19,849 nt of DNA from assembly GCA_002306375.1 (NCBI GenBank), contig DBRU01000096.1:5671-25519 (forward strand), written 5' to 3'. Positions 14,210 through 19,849 of this stretch are shown one piece after another. The number at the start of each line of letters is the position of its first letter. Position 1 is the stretch's first letter. A program made the position numbers and the translations under genes. The stretch is from Faecalibacterium sp. UBA1360 (GTDB lineage: Bacteria > Bacillota > Clostridia > Oscillospirales > Ruminococcaceae). Under the pieces are notes generated by a model that saw only the letters and a list, made by a program, of their open reading frames with translations, did no database searches and was not told the origin of the DNA.

Positions 14210-15063
14210 AGGCCCGGCGCGGCTGGGCCGCAGCGGGCTTGCAGTGCCTGGGGTGCGTGTGCGGTTGTTTGCTGGCATTGCTGGGGGCGTTAAGCCTGAC
14301 CCTGTTTCGGGAAGGGTATTATATCCACAAGCTGGAACAAAGCGCCTGCCTGCAAACCATCACCGACAACATCCGCCAGGCAGGGCAAACGGTGGCGCAG
14401 ACCGCCGGGATGCGCCAGGACATTCTGGACCCCCTTGTCACTGACGAGGACGTGCGCGTGGCGGTGCTGCGACGAGCGGACGAGATCTGGCATGGGGCGA
14501 CCACCCAGCTGGAAACTCCGTATGCCGACGTGGTGACCTACTTGCAGGACACCCTGACCCAAGAGACCGGCGAAATGTGGGACGAGGACGACGCCAAACG
14601 GTTCCTCAGCATCCGCGCCGTCTGCGAGGATATGTGGCGCACCAATGCCACGCCGCCGCTGGCCAACCTGTTGAACCTGTTCATGCAATATCGCCGCGTT
14701 GCCACGCCGCTGATGGTGGTGGCTGCGGCGGTGCTGCTGACCTGCCTGTGGTTGCAGGTGCCCCTGAACCGAAGCTGGCGGCAGCTGTCGAATGCGGTCT
14801 TTGCTGTCGGCGGGGGCATTTTGCTGGGGGCTGTGCTGGCCATGGTGGCCGTACAGCTGTCCGGCTGGCAGACCTGGATGCCGGCGGCCGACCCTGCCTA
14901 TGAACTGTATGCGGCCTGGTTCGGCGGTTTTGCGCCGGTGCTGGCAGCCTGCGGCAGCGGGTTGGCGGGGTTTGTGTGGCTGGCGGGCATGGTGCCGTAT
15001 ACCATGGCGTTGCGTGCCGACCGCCGGGCCCGGCGCAAGGCGCGTCACGCCTCCCGGCATTGA
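14206..15063 (+). CDS. Four-helix membrane protein of unknown function
   Basis: A 285-aa protein: helix 1 (about 11-34), an outward soluble domain of about 130 residues (35-165) rich in Asp, Glu and Thr, then helices at about 166-187, 202-226 and 243-267 and a basic tail (RADRRARRKARHASRH). It begins with GTG overlapping the sortase stop by four bases and has no Shine-Dalgarno site of its own, so it is translated by coupling to the sortase. That makes a role in sorting or handling the anchored protein plausible, but I recognise no family. Confidence 0.75.
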   Translation: MKARRGWAAAGLQCLGCVCGCLLALLGALSLTLFREGYYIHKLEQSACLQTITDNIRQAGQTVAQTAGMRQDILDPLVTDEDVRVAVLRRADEIWHGATTQLETPYADVVTYLQDTLTQETGEMWDEDDAKRFLSIRAVCEDMWRTNATPPLANLLNLFMQYRRVATPLMVVAAAVLLTCLWLQVPLNRSWRQLSNAVFAVGGGILLGAVLAMVAVQLSGWQTWMPAADPAYELYAAWFGGFAPVLAACGSGLAGFVWLAGMVPYTMALRADRRARRKARHASRH

Positions 15064-15100
15064 CCCGCGAGAGATCAACAATTTGTGGAGGGAACCTAAC

Positions 15101-15403
15101 ATGGTCAAACACATCATCCTCTGGCAGCTCAAATCGGAACTGACCGTCGAAGAAAAGGCCGCCGTCAAGGCCGGCATCAAGGCCGGGCTGGAAGGCCTGG
15201 CCGGGCGCATCCCCGGCCTTGTGGACATCCGCGTGCAGACCGAGGGCCTGCCTTCCTCCAACGCCGACGTGATGCTGGATTCCACCTTCACCGACGAAGA
15301 AGCCCTCAAAGGGTATGCCGTCCACCCCGAGCACGTGGCTGTGGCGGACGGCAAGGTCCGCCCCTATACCGCCAAGCGGGTCTGCCTGGATTTTGAGGCG
15401 TGA
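15101..15403 (+). CDS. Dabb-domain (stress-responsive alpha/beta barrel) protein
   Basis: A 100-aa protein beginning MVKHIILWQLKSELT, with VDIRVQTEGLPSSNADVMLDSTF and HPEHVAVADGKVRPY. The N-terminal 'xxxHIVLWKLK' strand and the 'Y..HP.H' region are the landmarks of the Dabb dimeric barrel, a ferredoxin-like fold of about 100 residues often seen as a stand-alone protein. The biochemical role is usually unknown. GGAGGG lies eight bases before the ATG. It follows the membrane protein by 37 bases with no terminator, so it is likely the last gene of that unit. Confidence 0.85.
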   Translation: MVKHIILWQLKSELTVEEKAAVKAGIKAGLEGLAGRIPGLVDIRVQTEGLPSSNADVMLDSTFTDEEALKGYAVHPEHVAVADGKVRPYTAKRVCLDFEA

Positions 15404-15409
15404 GCCCCC

Positions 15410-15438
15410 TTGCAAATCCCCGGCGGGTGTGCTATAAT
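15410..15438 (+). promoter_or_regulatory. Promoter upstream of the second amidotransferase module
   Basis: TTGCAA (15410-15415), a 17-bp spacer and a perfect TATAAT (15433-15438). It begins just after the stop of the Dabb gene. The predicted start near 15445 lies only about 20 bases before a terminator hairpin. Confidence 0.8.
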
Positions 15439-15463
15439 CCCCCTAGCTGAAACGAGGCAATGA

Positions 15464-15507
15464 CGCCGCGTGACCGAACGCTGTTCGGTCACGCGGCGCT
15501 TTTTTTG
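15464..15507 (+). terminator. Intrinsic terminator in the leader of the second amidotransferase module
   Basis: A perfect 16-bp stem (15464-15479 with 15483-15498) with a 3-base loop is followed by CTTTTTTTG. It would stop transcripts from the Dabb operon, but it also lies downstream of a good promoter. Transcripts starting near 15445 would be about 60 bases long unless they read through to the gene at 15546. Confidence 0.92.
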
Positions 15508-15545
15508 TTGGCACCCCGCCTCTCGGCAGAAAGGAAGGACCCGCC

Positions 15546-16919
15546 ATGGACAAACTGCTCCGCTATGTGGACATCGACTATTCCCAATACGCCCCTGACA
15601 TTCCCGCTGACCGGCTGAAGACCTACTACGGCCTGCCCCGGGAGGTGAAATTCTGCAAGGAATGCGTCATGAGCAACCAGAAGCCCAACTCCTGCTACGA
15701 GTTCGAGCACACGGCCGCCTCCCTCAAAAAGACCATGGTCATCCAGGACGACGGCGTGTGCGACGCCTGCCACGCCTGCCACAACAAGGCGGACGGCCAC
15801 ATCGACTGGGCCCTGCGGGAGAAGGAACTGCGGGAGCTGTGCGACCAATACCGCAAAAATGACGGTTCCTATGACTGCCTGGTGCCCGGTTCCGGCGGCA
15901 AGGACAGCTTTTACGCCGCCCACCTGCTCAAATACAAGTACGGCATGCACCCGCTGACCGTGACCTGGGCGCCCCACATCTACACCCCCTGGGGCTGGGA
16001 CAACATGCAGGCCTGGATCCACGCCGGGTTCGATAACTACCTGTGCACCCCCAACGGAATGACCCACCGCCTGCTGACCCGCCTGGCCACCGAAAACCTG
16101 TTCCACCCCTTCCAGCCCTTCATCCTGGGGCAAAAGCAGCTGGCCCCCAAGATGGCCGCCAAGTTCGGCATCCCGCTGGTCTTTTACGGCGAGAACGAGG
16201 CCGAGTTCGGCAACCCCATCGCCGACAACGACTCGGCCTTGCGGGATGAACACTTCTTTGCGGTCAACGACTACGACCACATCTTCCTGGGCGGGGTCAG
16301 CCTTCGCCAGCTGGAGGAGGACTACGGCGTCGACAGGGCCGACCTGGCCATCTACCTGCCCTCCGAAACGTCCAATCTCGAAAAAAACCACGTGCAGGTG
16401 CGGTATCTGGGCTACTACGAAAAATGGCATCCCCAGGGGGCCTACTATTACAGCGTGGAGCACGGGGGCTTCCGCCCCGCGCCCGAGCGCACCCAGGGCA
16501 CCTATTCCAAGTACAACTCCATCGACGACAAGATCGACGACTTTTTCTACTACACCACCTACATCAAGTACGGCATCGGCCGCACCACCTACGACGCCGC
16601 CCAGGAGATCCGCAACGGCGAGATCGACCTGGAGGAGGCCAAGGCCCTGTGCAAGAAGTTTGACGGCGAATACCCCGACCGCTTTGAGCGGGAGATCATG
16701 GACTATCTGTCTTTGGATGAACAGCACTTCCCCCGGGCGGCGGCGCTGTTCGAACAGCCGAGGATGGACCGGGCGTACTTTATGCACCTGGCCGATCGGT
16801 TCCGCTCGCCCCATCTGTGGAAGTACGAGGACGGGCTGTGGAAGCTGCGTCACACTCCCTATGAAGGGGACAGCGAGGTGCTGTGGGGCGACCCCCGGGG
16901 CACCCATCATGAACTGTAA
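15546..16919 (+). CDS. N-acetyl sugar amidotransferase, WbpG/PseA type (second copy)
   Basis: A 457-aa PP-loop enzyme related to the gene at 9407 but longer. The cysteine knuckle is Cys37/Cys40 (FCKECVMS) with Cys72/Cys75/Cys78 (DGVCDACHAC), and the PP-loop SGGKDS is at 116-121. Downstream blocks include FILGQKQLAPKMAAKFGIP, FYGENEAEFGNP and YSKYNSIDDKIDDFFYYTTY. The role is to amidate an N-acetyl nucleotide sugar, giving the acetamidino group, with ammonia supplied by the HisH/HisF-like pair encoded directly downstream. AGAAAGGAAGG precedes the ATG. The extra N-terminal 35 residues (MDKLLRYVDIDYSQY and on) are not in the first copy. The substrate sugar is not identifiable. Confidence 0.88.
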   Translation: MDKLLRYVDIDYSQYAPDIPADRLKTYYGLPREVKFCKECVMSNQKPNSCYEFEHTAASLKKTMVIQDDGVCDACHACHNKADGHIDWALREKELRELCDQYRKNDGSYDCLVPGSGGKDSFYAAHLLKYKYGMHPLTVTWAPHIYTPWGWDNMQAWIHAGFDNYLCTPNGMTHRLLTRLATENLFHPFQPFILGQKQLAPKMAAKFGIPLVFYGENEAEFGNPIADNDSALRDEHFFAVNDYDHIFLGGVSLRQLEEDYGVDRADLAIYLPSETSNLEKNHVQVRYLGYYEKWHPQGAYYYSVEHGGFRPAPERTQGTYSKYNSIDDKIDDFFYYTTYIKYGIGRTTYDAAQEIRNGEIDLEEAKALCKKFDGEYPDRFEREIMDYLSLDEQHFPRAAALFEQPRMDRAYFMHLADRFRSPHLWKYEDGLWKLRHTPYEGDSEVLWGDPRGTHHEL

Positions 16920-16931
16920 GGGGGCAGGACC

Positions 16932-17708
16932 ATGCAGACCGCATTGCCAAAAAAGGTCCGGCTGATCGCCCGCCTGGACGTGAAAGGGCAGAACCTGGTC
17001 AAGGGCATCCAGTACGAGGGCCTGCGCAAGCTGGGCGACCCCAACGCCTTTGCCCGCCGGTACTACGAGCAGGGCATCGACGAAATTTTGTATCTGGACA
17101 CGGTGGCCAGCCTGTACGGGCGCAACAACCTGTCCGACATCGTGCAGCGTACGGTGGAGGAAGTCTACATCCCGGTGTGCGTGGGCGGCGGGCTGCGCAG
17201 CGTGGCCGACGTGCGCCGGGCCCTGGCCGCCGGGGCGGACAAGGTGGCCGTGAACACCGCCGCCCTCAAACGCCCCGAACTCATCACCGAGATCGCCACC
17301 GCCTTCGGCAGCCAGTGCATGGTGCTGTCGGTGCAGGCCAAGCGCAGCCGCACCTGGCCCGGCAAATGGGAGGCCTACTACGACAACGGCCGGGCTCATT
17401 CGGGGTATGACGCCGTGGAATGGGCCAAGCGGGGCGCGGCGCTGGGGGCGGGGGAGATCCTGCTGACCTCTGTGGACGCCGAGGGCTTGCAGCGGGGCAT
17501 GGACCTGGACCTGGTCCGGGCTGTGACCGCCGCGGTGGAGGTGCCCGTGATCTGCGCCGGGGGCGCGGGCAGCGGGGCCGACCTGGCCGCCGCGGCACTG
17601 GCCGGGGCGGACGCCGTGGCCTGCGCGTCGGTGCTGCATTACGGCAAAGAGACGGTGGCCCAACTCAAACAGGACCTGCGGGACAATGGTGTGGAGGTAC
17701 GGACATGA
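16932..17708 (+). CDS. HisF-like cyclase subunit of a sugar amidotransferase system
   Basis: A 258-aa TIM barrel of the HisF family. RLIARLDVKGQNLVKG holds Asp16, the equivalent of HisF Asp11; VCVGGGLRS and CAGGAGSG are the phosphate loops. The second catalytic position (Asp130 of HisF, in 'IDAKR') reads SVQAKR here, with Gln135. Together with its neighbours this argues against histidine synthesis: it more likely channels ammonia from the HisH-like partner to the amidotransferase, as HisF2/HisH2 do beside WbpG in Pseudomonas O-antigen loci. It starts 12 bases after the amidotransferase stop, and its own stop overlaps the hisH-like start (ATGA). Confidence 0.85.
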   Translation: MQTALPKKVRLIARLDVKGQNLVKGIQYEGLRKLGDPNAFARRYYEQGIDEILYLDTVASLYGRNNLSDIVQRTVEEVYIPVCVGGGLRSVADVRRALAAGADKVAVNTAALKRPELITEIATAFGSQCMVLSVQAKRSRTWPGKWEAYYDNGRAHSGYDAVEWAKRGAALGAGEILLTSVDAEGLQRGMDLDLVRAVTAAVEVPVICAGGAGSGADLAAAALAGADAVACASVLHYGKETVAQLKQDLRDNGVEVRT

Positions 17709-18346
17709 AGGTGACGGTCATTGATTCGGGCCTGTGCAACCTGCGCAGCGTGTGCGGGGCGCTGGACCACCTGGGGGCCGAGGTCGCCGTGACCGACCGC
17801 CCCGCCGGGGTGCAGGCGGCCCGGGCGCTGGTGCTGCCCGGGGTGGGGGCCTTTGCCGACGGCATGGACCGCCTGGCGGCCCGGGGCCTGGACAAGGCCG
17901 TGGGGGACGCCGCCGCCCGGGGCGTGCCCGTGCTGGGCATCTGCCTGGGGATGCAGATGCTCTTTGACGAGTCGGAGGAATTCGGCCGGCACGCCGGCCT
18001 GGGTCTGATCCCGGGGCGGGTGGTGCGCCTGCCCGGTGCCGACGTACAAGGCGCCCCCCAGCGGGTGCCCCACATCGGCTGGCAGGCCCTTGTGCCCGCG
18101 GCGCAGGGCCCCGGCTTCGGGAGCGCCGCCCTGGAAGGAGCCGCCGGGCAGGAATTCTATTTCATCCACAGCTATGCGGCCGAGCCCGCCGCCGGGTACC
18201 GCCTGGCCGACTGCGTGTACGGCGGGCGAAGGGTGTGCGCGGCGGCGGCGCGGGGCCGGGTGCTGGGCGTGCAGTTCCACCCCGAAAAATCCGGCCCGGC
18301 GGGACTTTTGCTGCTGGGGCGCTGGCTCAAACTTTGCGCCGACTGA
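17705..18346 (+). CDS. HisH-like glutamine amidotransferase subunit
   Basis: A 213-aa class I glutaminase that releases ammonia from glutamine for its HisF-like partner. The triad is intact: nucleophile Cys80 in GICLGMQML, with His192 and Glu194 in GVQFHPEKS. The N-terminal VIDSGLCNLRSV is close to the HisH 'DYG.GN..S' pattern. The start overlaps the stop of the hisF-like gene, giving equal synthesis of both subunits. No other histidine gene is near, so a role in sugar amidation is favoured over histidine biosynthesis. Confidence 0.87.
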   Translation: MKVTVIDSGLCNLRSVCGALDHLGAEVAVTDRPAGVQAARALVLPGVGAFADGMDRLAARGLDKAVGDAAARGVPVLGICLGMQMLFDESEEFGRHAGLGLIPGRVVRLPGADVQGAPQRVPHIGWQALVPAAQGPGFGSAALEGAAGQEFYFIHSYAAEPAAGYRLADCVYGGRRVCAAAARGRVLGVQFHPEKSGPAGLLLLGRWLKLCAD

Positions 18347-18438
18347 ACGCCAAAAATGCGGGACGGGACGCCCCGATCTTTTACCTGGATTTTACGCAAC
18401 AAAAGTGCAGAAAAACGGCATTTTCGGCGTTCTATCCA

Positions 18439-18467
18439 TTCCCAAACGGGCAGAAATGTTGTATAAT
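18439..18467 (+). promoter_or_regulatory. Promoter for the P-loop ATP-binding protein gene
   Basis: A perfect TATAAT (18462-18467) has TTCCCA (18439-18444) 17 bp upstream, a weak -35 box. The predicted start is near 18474. The 200-base gap 18347-18547 is otherwise AT-richer and holds no other gene I can support. Confidence 0.6.
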
Positions 18468-18473
18468 CAGCAA

Positions 18474-18493
18474 GCGGTTAAAAAATTAACCGC
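18474..18493 (+). promoter_or_regulatory. Inverted repeat at the 5' end of the ATP-binding protein mRNA
   Basis: GCGGTTAA-AAAA-TTAACCGC is a perfect 8-bp inverted repeat with a 4-base loop, at or within a few bases of the predicted transcription start. It could be an operator or a protective 5' hairpin. No T tract follows. Confidence 0.6.
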
Positions 18494-18547
18494 CTGAAAA
18501 CGCTCGACCAAAACCATACCAAGCCGAACAGAAAGGGTGTCCTTGTT

Positions 18548-19174
18548 TTGAAAAAGCTGATCCTGGTCACAAGTCCGCCGGCCTGCGGCAAGACCTTCAT
18601 CTCCCGCCAGCTCGCCGCCGCGCTCAAGCATGTGGTGTATCTGGACAAGGATACCCTGATCCCGTTGTCCAAGCAGATCTTCGCGGTGGCCCACCAGCCC
18701 TATGACCGCAGTAGCATCTTCTTTGAAAAGTACATCCGCGACCTGGAATATCAGGTCACGCTGGACCTGGCCATGGAGGCGCTGCTCTACGACGACATTG
18801 TGCTGATCAACGCCCCCTTCACCCAGGAGATCCGGGACAACGAATACATCGCCACCCTGCGCAGGGAACTGGCCAAGAAGGAAGCGGAGCTCGTGGTCAT
18901 CTGGGTGGACACCTCCCCCGAGGTCTGCCACCAGCGCATGATCGACCGGGCCAGCGACCGGGATATCTGGAAGCTGAACCACTGGGACGAGTACATCCTG
19001 GGCGTCAACTTTGAAGCCCCCACCAACCTGCGCCTGGAAAATCAGCCCGACTCGCTCCTGATCTTCCACAATTCCTCCGACGAGGAATTCAAGACCAGCA
19101 TGGCCGACATCGTGGCCCAGCTGGAATCCGGCGTCAAGAAGGGCCGCCGCAGCCGCGGACCCCGCCGGCTGTAA
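18548..19174 (+). CDS. P-loop ATP-binding protein, AAA_33/kinase-like
   Basis: A 208-aa cytoplasmic protein starting MKKLILVTSPPACGKTFIS, with the Walker A motif at residues 9-16 (SPPACGKT, Lys15). It continues with YLDKDTLIPLSKQ, a LVVIWVDTSPEVCHQRMIDR segment like the lid and arginine region of nucleoside-kinase-type folds, and a basic tail (KKGRRSRGPRRL). It belongs to the small P-loop kinase group that includes AAA_33 and zeta-toxin-like proteins; the substrate is unknown and no antitoxin partner is visible. The start is a TTG with AAAGGG ten bases upstream, no in-frame ATG being nearby, which suggests modest translation. A strong terminator follows, so it is a single-gene unit. Confidence 0.8.
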   Translation: MKKLILVTSPPACGKTFISRQLAAALKHVVYLDKDTLIPLSKQIFAVAHQPYDRSSIFFEKYIRDLEYQVTLDLAMEALLYDDIVLINAPFTQEIRDNEYIATLRRELAKKEAELVVIWVDTSPEVCHQRMIDRASDRDIWKLNHWDEYILGVNFEAPTNLRLENQPDSLLIFHNSSDEEFKTSMADIVAQLESGVKKGRRSRGPRRL

Positions 19175-19191
19175 AAACCGGAAAAAATAGT

Positions 19192-19241
19192 TGCCCCGGC
19201 GTGCAAGGGATGCAAACTTGCGCGCCGGGGCATTGCTTTTT
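19192..19241 (+). terminator. Intrinsic terminator after the ATP-binding protein
   Basis: A 16-bp stem with one T-G pair (19192-19207 with 19217-19232) is followed by TTGCTTTTT. It starts 18 bases after the stop. Its T tract overlaps the -35 box of the next promoter. Confidence 0.9.
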
Positions 19242-19261
19242 GCCGGCGGACCCACTATAAT
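19233..19261 (+). promoter_or_regulatory. Promoter for the SDR/epimerase-like gene
   Basis: TTGCTT (19233-19238), a 17-bp spacer and a perfect TATAAT (19256-19261). The predicted start falls near 19268, inside a palindrome. Confidence 0.7.
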
Positions 19262-19264
19262 GTA

Positions 19265-19276
19265 ATTTGTACAAAT
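19265..19276. promoter_or_regulatory. Possible operator at the SDR gene start site
   Basis: ATTTGTACAAAT is a perfect 12-bp palindrome beginning 4 bases after the -10 box and covering the predicted transcription start. This is a normal position for a repressor site; no regulator gene for it is in the window. Confidence 0.5.
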
Positions 19277-19331
19277 GTGCAACAACGTCCAAAGGCTCCG
19301 CCGCGGGCCAAAAAAGGGAAGGGGAAACGCC

Positions 19332-19849
19332 ATGCCGACCGATCTTCTGGTGGGGTCCACCGGCTTTGTGGGGGGCAACCTGCTGGCCGCCCACCGCTTT
19401 GGGGCCGCCTGCCATTCCACCGACATCGCCGACCACTACGGCGCGCAGCCGGACCTGTGCGTCTACGCGGGGGTGCCGGCCGCCATGTTTCTGGCCAACG
19501 CCGACCCCGACGCCGACCTGGCTGTCATGGCCGCCGCGCGCGGGAACCTGCAAAAGATCGCGCCGCGTCGGGTGGTGCTGATCTCCTCCATCGCCGTGTA
19601 CGACGACAGCCGCGGCAAGGACGAGACCAGCCCCATGACCGAGCAGGGCCTGCCCGCTTACGGGCGCAACCGCCTGCGGCTGGAACAGTGGGTGCGGCAG
19701 GACTTTCCTTCGGCGCTCATTGTCCGCCTGCCCGCCTTGTACGGCAAGGGCCTGCGCAAGAACTTTCTGTTTGACCTGCACACCGTCACCCCCGCCATGC
19801 TGCGGGAACCGAAATACGACGAACTGGCCGCCCAAAGCGACCTGGTGCG
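19332..19849 (+). CDS. NAD-dependent epimerase/dehydratase-like SDR protein (partial, cut by window end)
   Basis: 172 codons are present and the frame is still open at the window end. It begins MPTDLLVGSTGFVGGNLLA, with the Rossmann GxxGFxG dinucleotide loop at residues 8-14, the usual start of extended SDR enzymes. ISSIAVYDDS matches the catalytic Ser block. The active-site region reads AYGRNRLRLEQW, so the canonical YxxxK lysine is an arginine (YGRNR). VRLPALYGKGLRKNF matches the later 'R....YG.g' block. GGAAGGGG lies seven bases before the ATG. A role in nucleotide-sugar supply is plausible beside this locus, but the substrate is unknown. Confidence 0.72.
   Translation, partial: MPTDLLVGSTGFVGGNLLAAHRFGAACHSTDIADHYGAQPDLCVYAGVPAAMFLANADPDADLAVMAAARGNLQKIAPRRVVLISSIAVYDDSRGKDETSPMTEQGLPAYGRNRLRLEQWVRQDFPSALIVRLPALYGKGLRKNFLFDLHTVTPAMLREPKYDELAAQSDLV

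Noticed and set aside
16932..18346. hisF and hisH of histidine biosynthesis
   Set aside because: No other his genes are near, the second catalytic Asp of HisF is Gln, and the pair follows a WbpG/PseA-type enzyme. The sugar amidotransferase role fits better.
18364..18385. Possible terminator after the hisH-like gene
   Set aside because: The stem is only four base pairs (CGGG/CCCG) and the T run is short and interrupted; too weak to list.

Overview
The window is GC-rich bacterial DNA with purine-rich Shine-Dalgarno sites, 17-bp-spaced TTGxxx/TATAAT promoters, strong GC hairpin terminators and a sortase with a matching surface protein. This points to a Gram-positive (Firmicutes) anaerobe. The gene content fits a gut Oscillospirales/Ruminococcaceae-type organism (Faecalibacterium, Gemmiger or Subdoligranulum style). 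That placement is inference; no rRNA or other marker is present.

Layout. (1) 1-5571, plus strand, housekeeping: the 3' end of greA, then lysS, then a glycolytic run pgk-tpiA-gpmI with a strong promoter before pgk and terminators after lysS, pgk and gpmI. (2) 5607-7117, minus strand: a polytopic GT-C-type membrane glycosyltransferase with its own consensus promoter. (3) 7146-9270, minus strand: a three-gene operon of MarR regulator, short Old-Yellow-Enzyme reductase and flavodoxin-like protein. It matches the bilirubin reductase operon bilQRS; the reductase carries HGDR at residues 164-167. Two near-identical palindromes bracket the promoter and are the obvious MarR operators. (4) 9319-10824, plus strand: an N-acetyl sugar amidotransferase (WbpG/PseA type) coupled to a 73-aa protein of unknown function. 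(5) 10874-15403, plus strand: an O-antigen ligase/polymerase-like membrane protein, a secreted protein with an atypical sorting signal, a class D-like sortase, an unknown four-helix membrane protein and a Dabb-domain protein. (6) 15410-18346, plus strand: a promoter followed at once by a terminator hairpin, then a second amidotransferase and HisF-like and HisH-like subunits, a likely acetamidino-sugar module. (7) 18439-19849, plus strand: a P-loop ATP-binding protein and the start of an SDR/epimerase-like gene cut by the window edge.

How the genes work together: regions 4-6 look like a cell-envelope locus. Two sugar amidotransferases, an ammonia-supplying HisH/HisF pair, a glycan ligase/polymerase-like protein and a sortase-substrate pair suggest a surface glycan with amidino-modified sugars beside a covalently anchored protein. 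The bil operon is the clearest host-relevant function: MarR-controlled reduction of bilirubin towards urobilinogen. Apart from the promoter and leader regions described, no intergenic stretch over 300 bases is present, and I found no tRNA, rRNA, CRISPR array, insertion sequence or origin.
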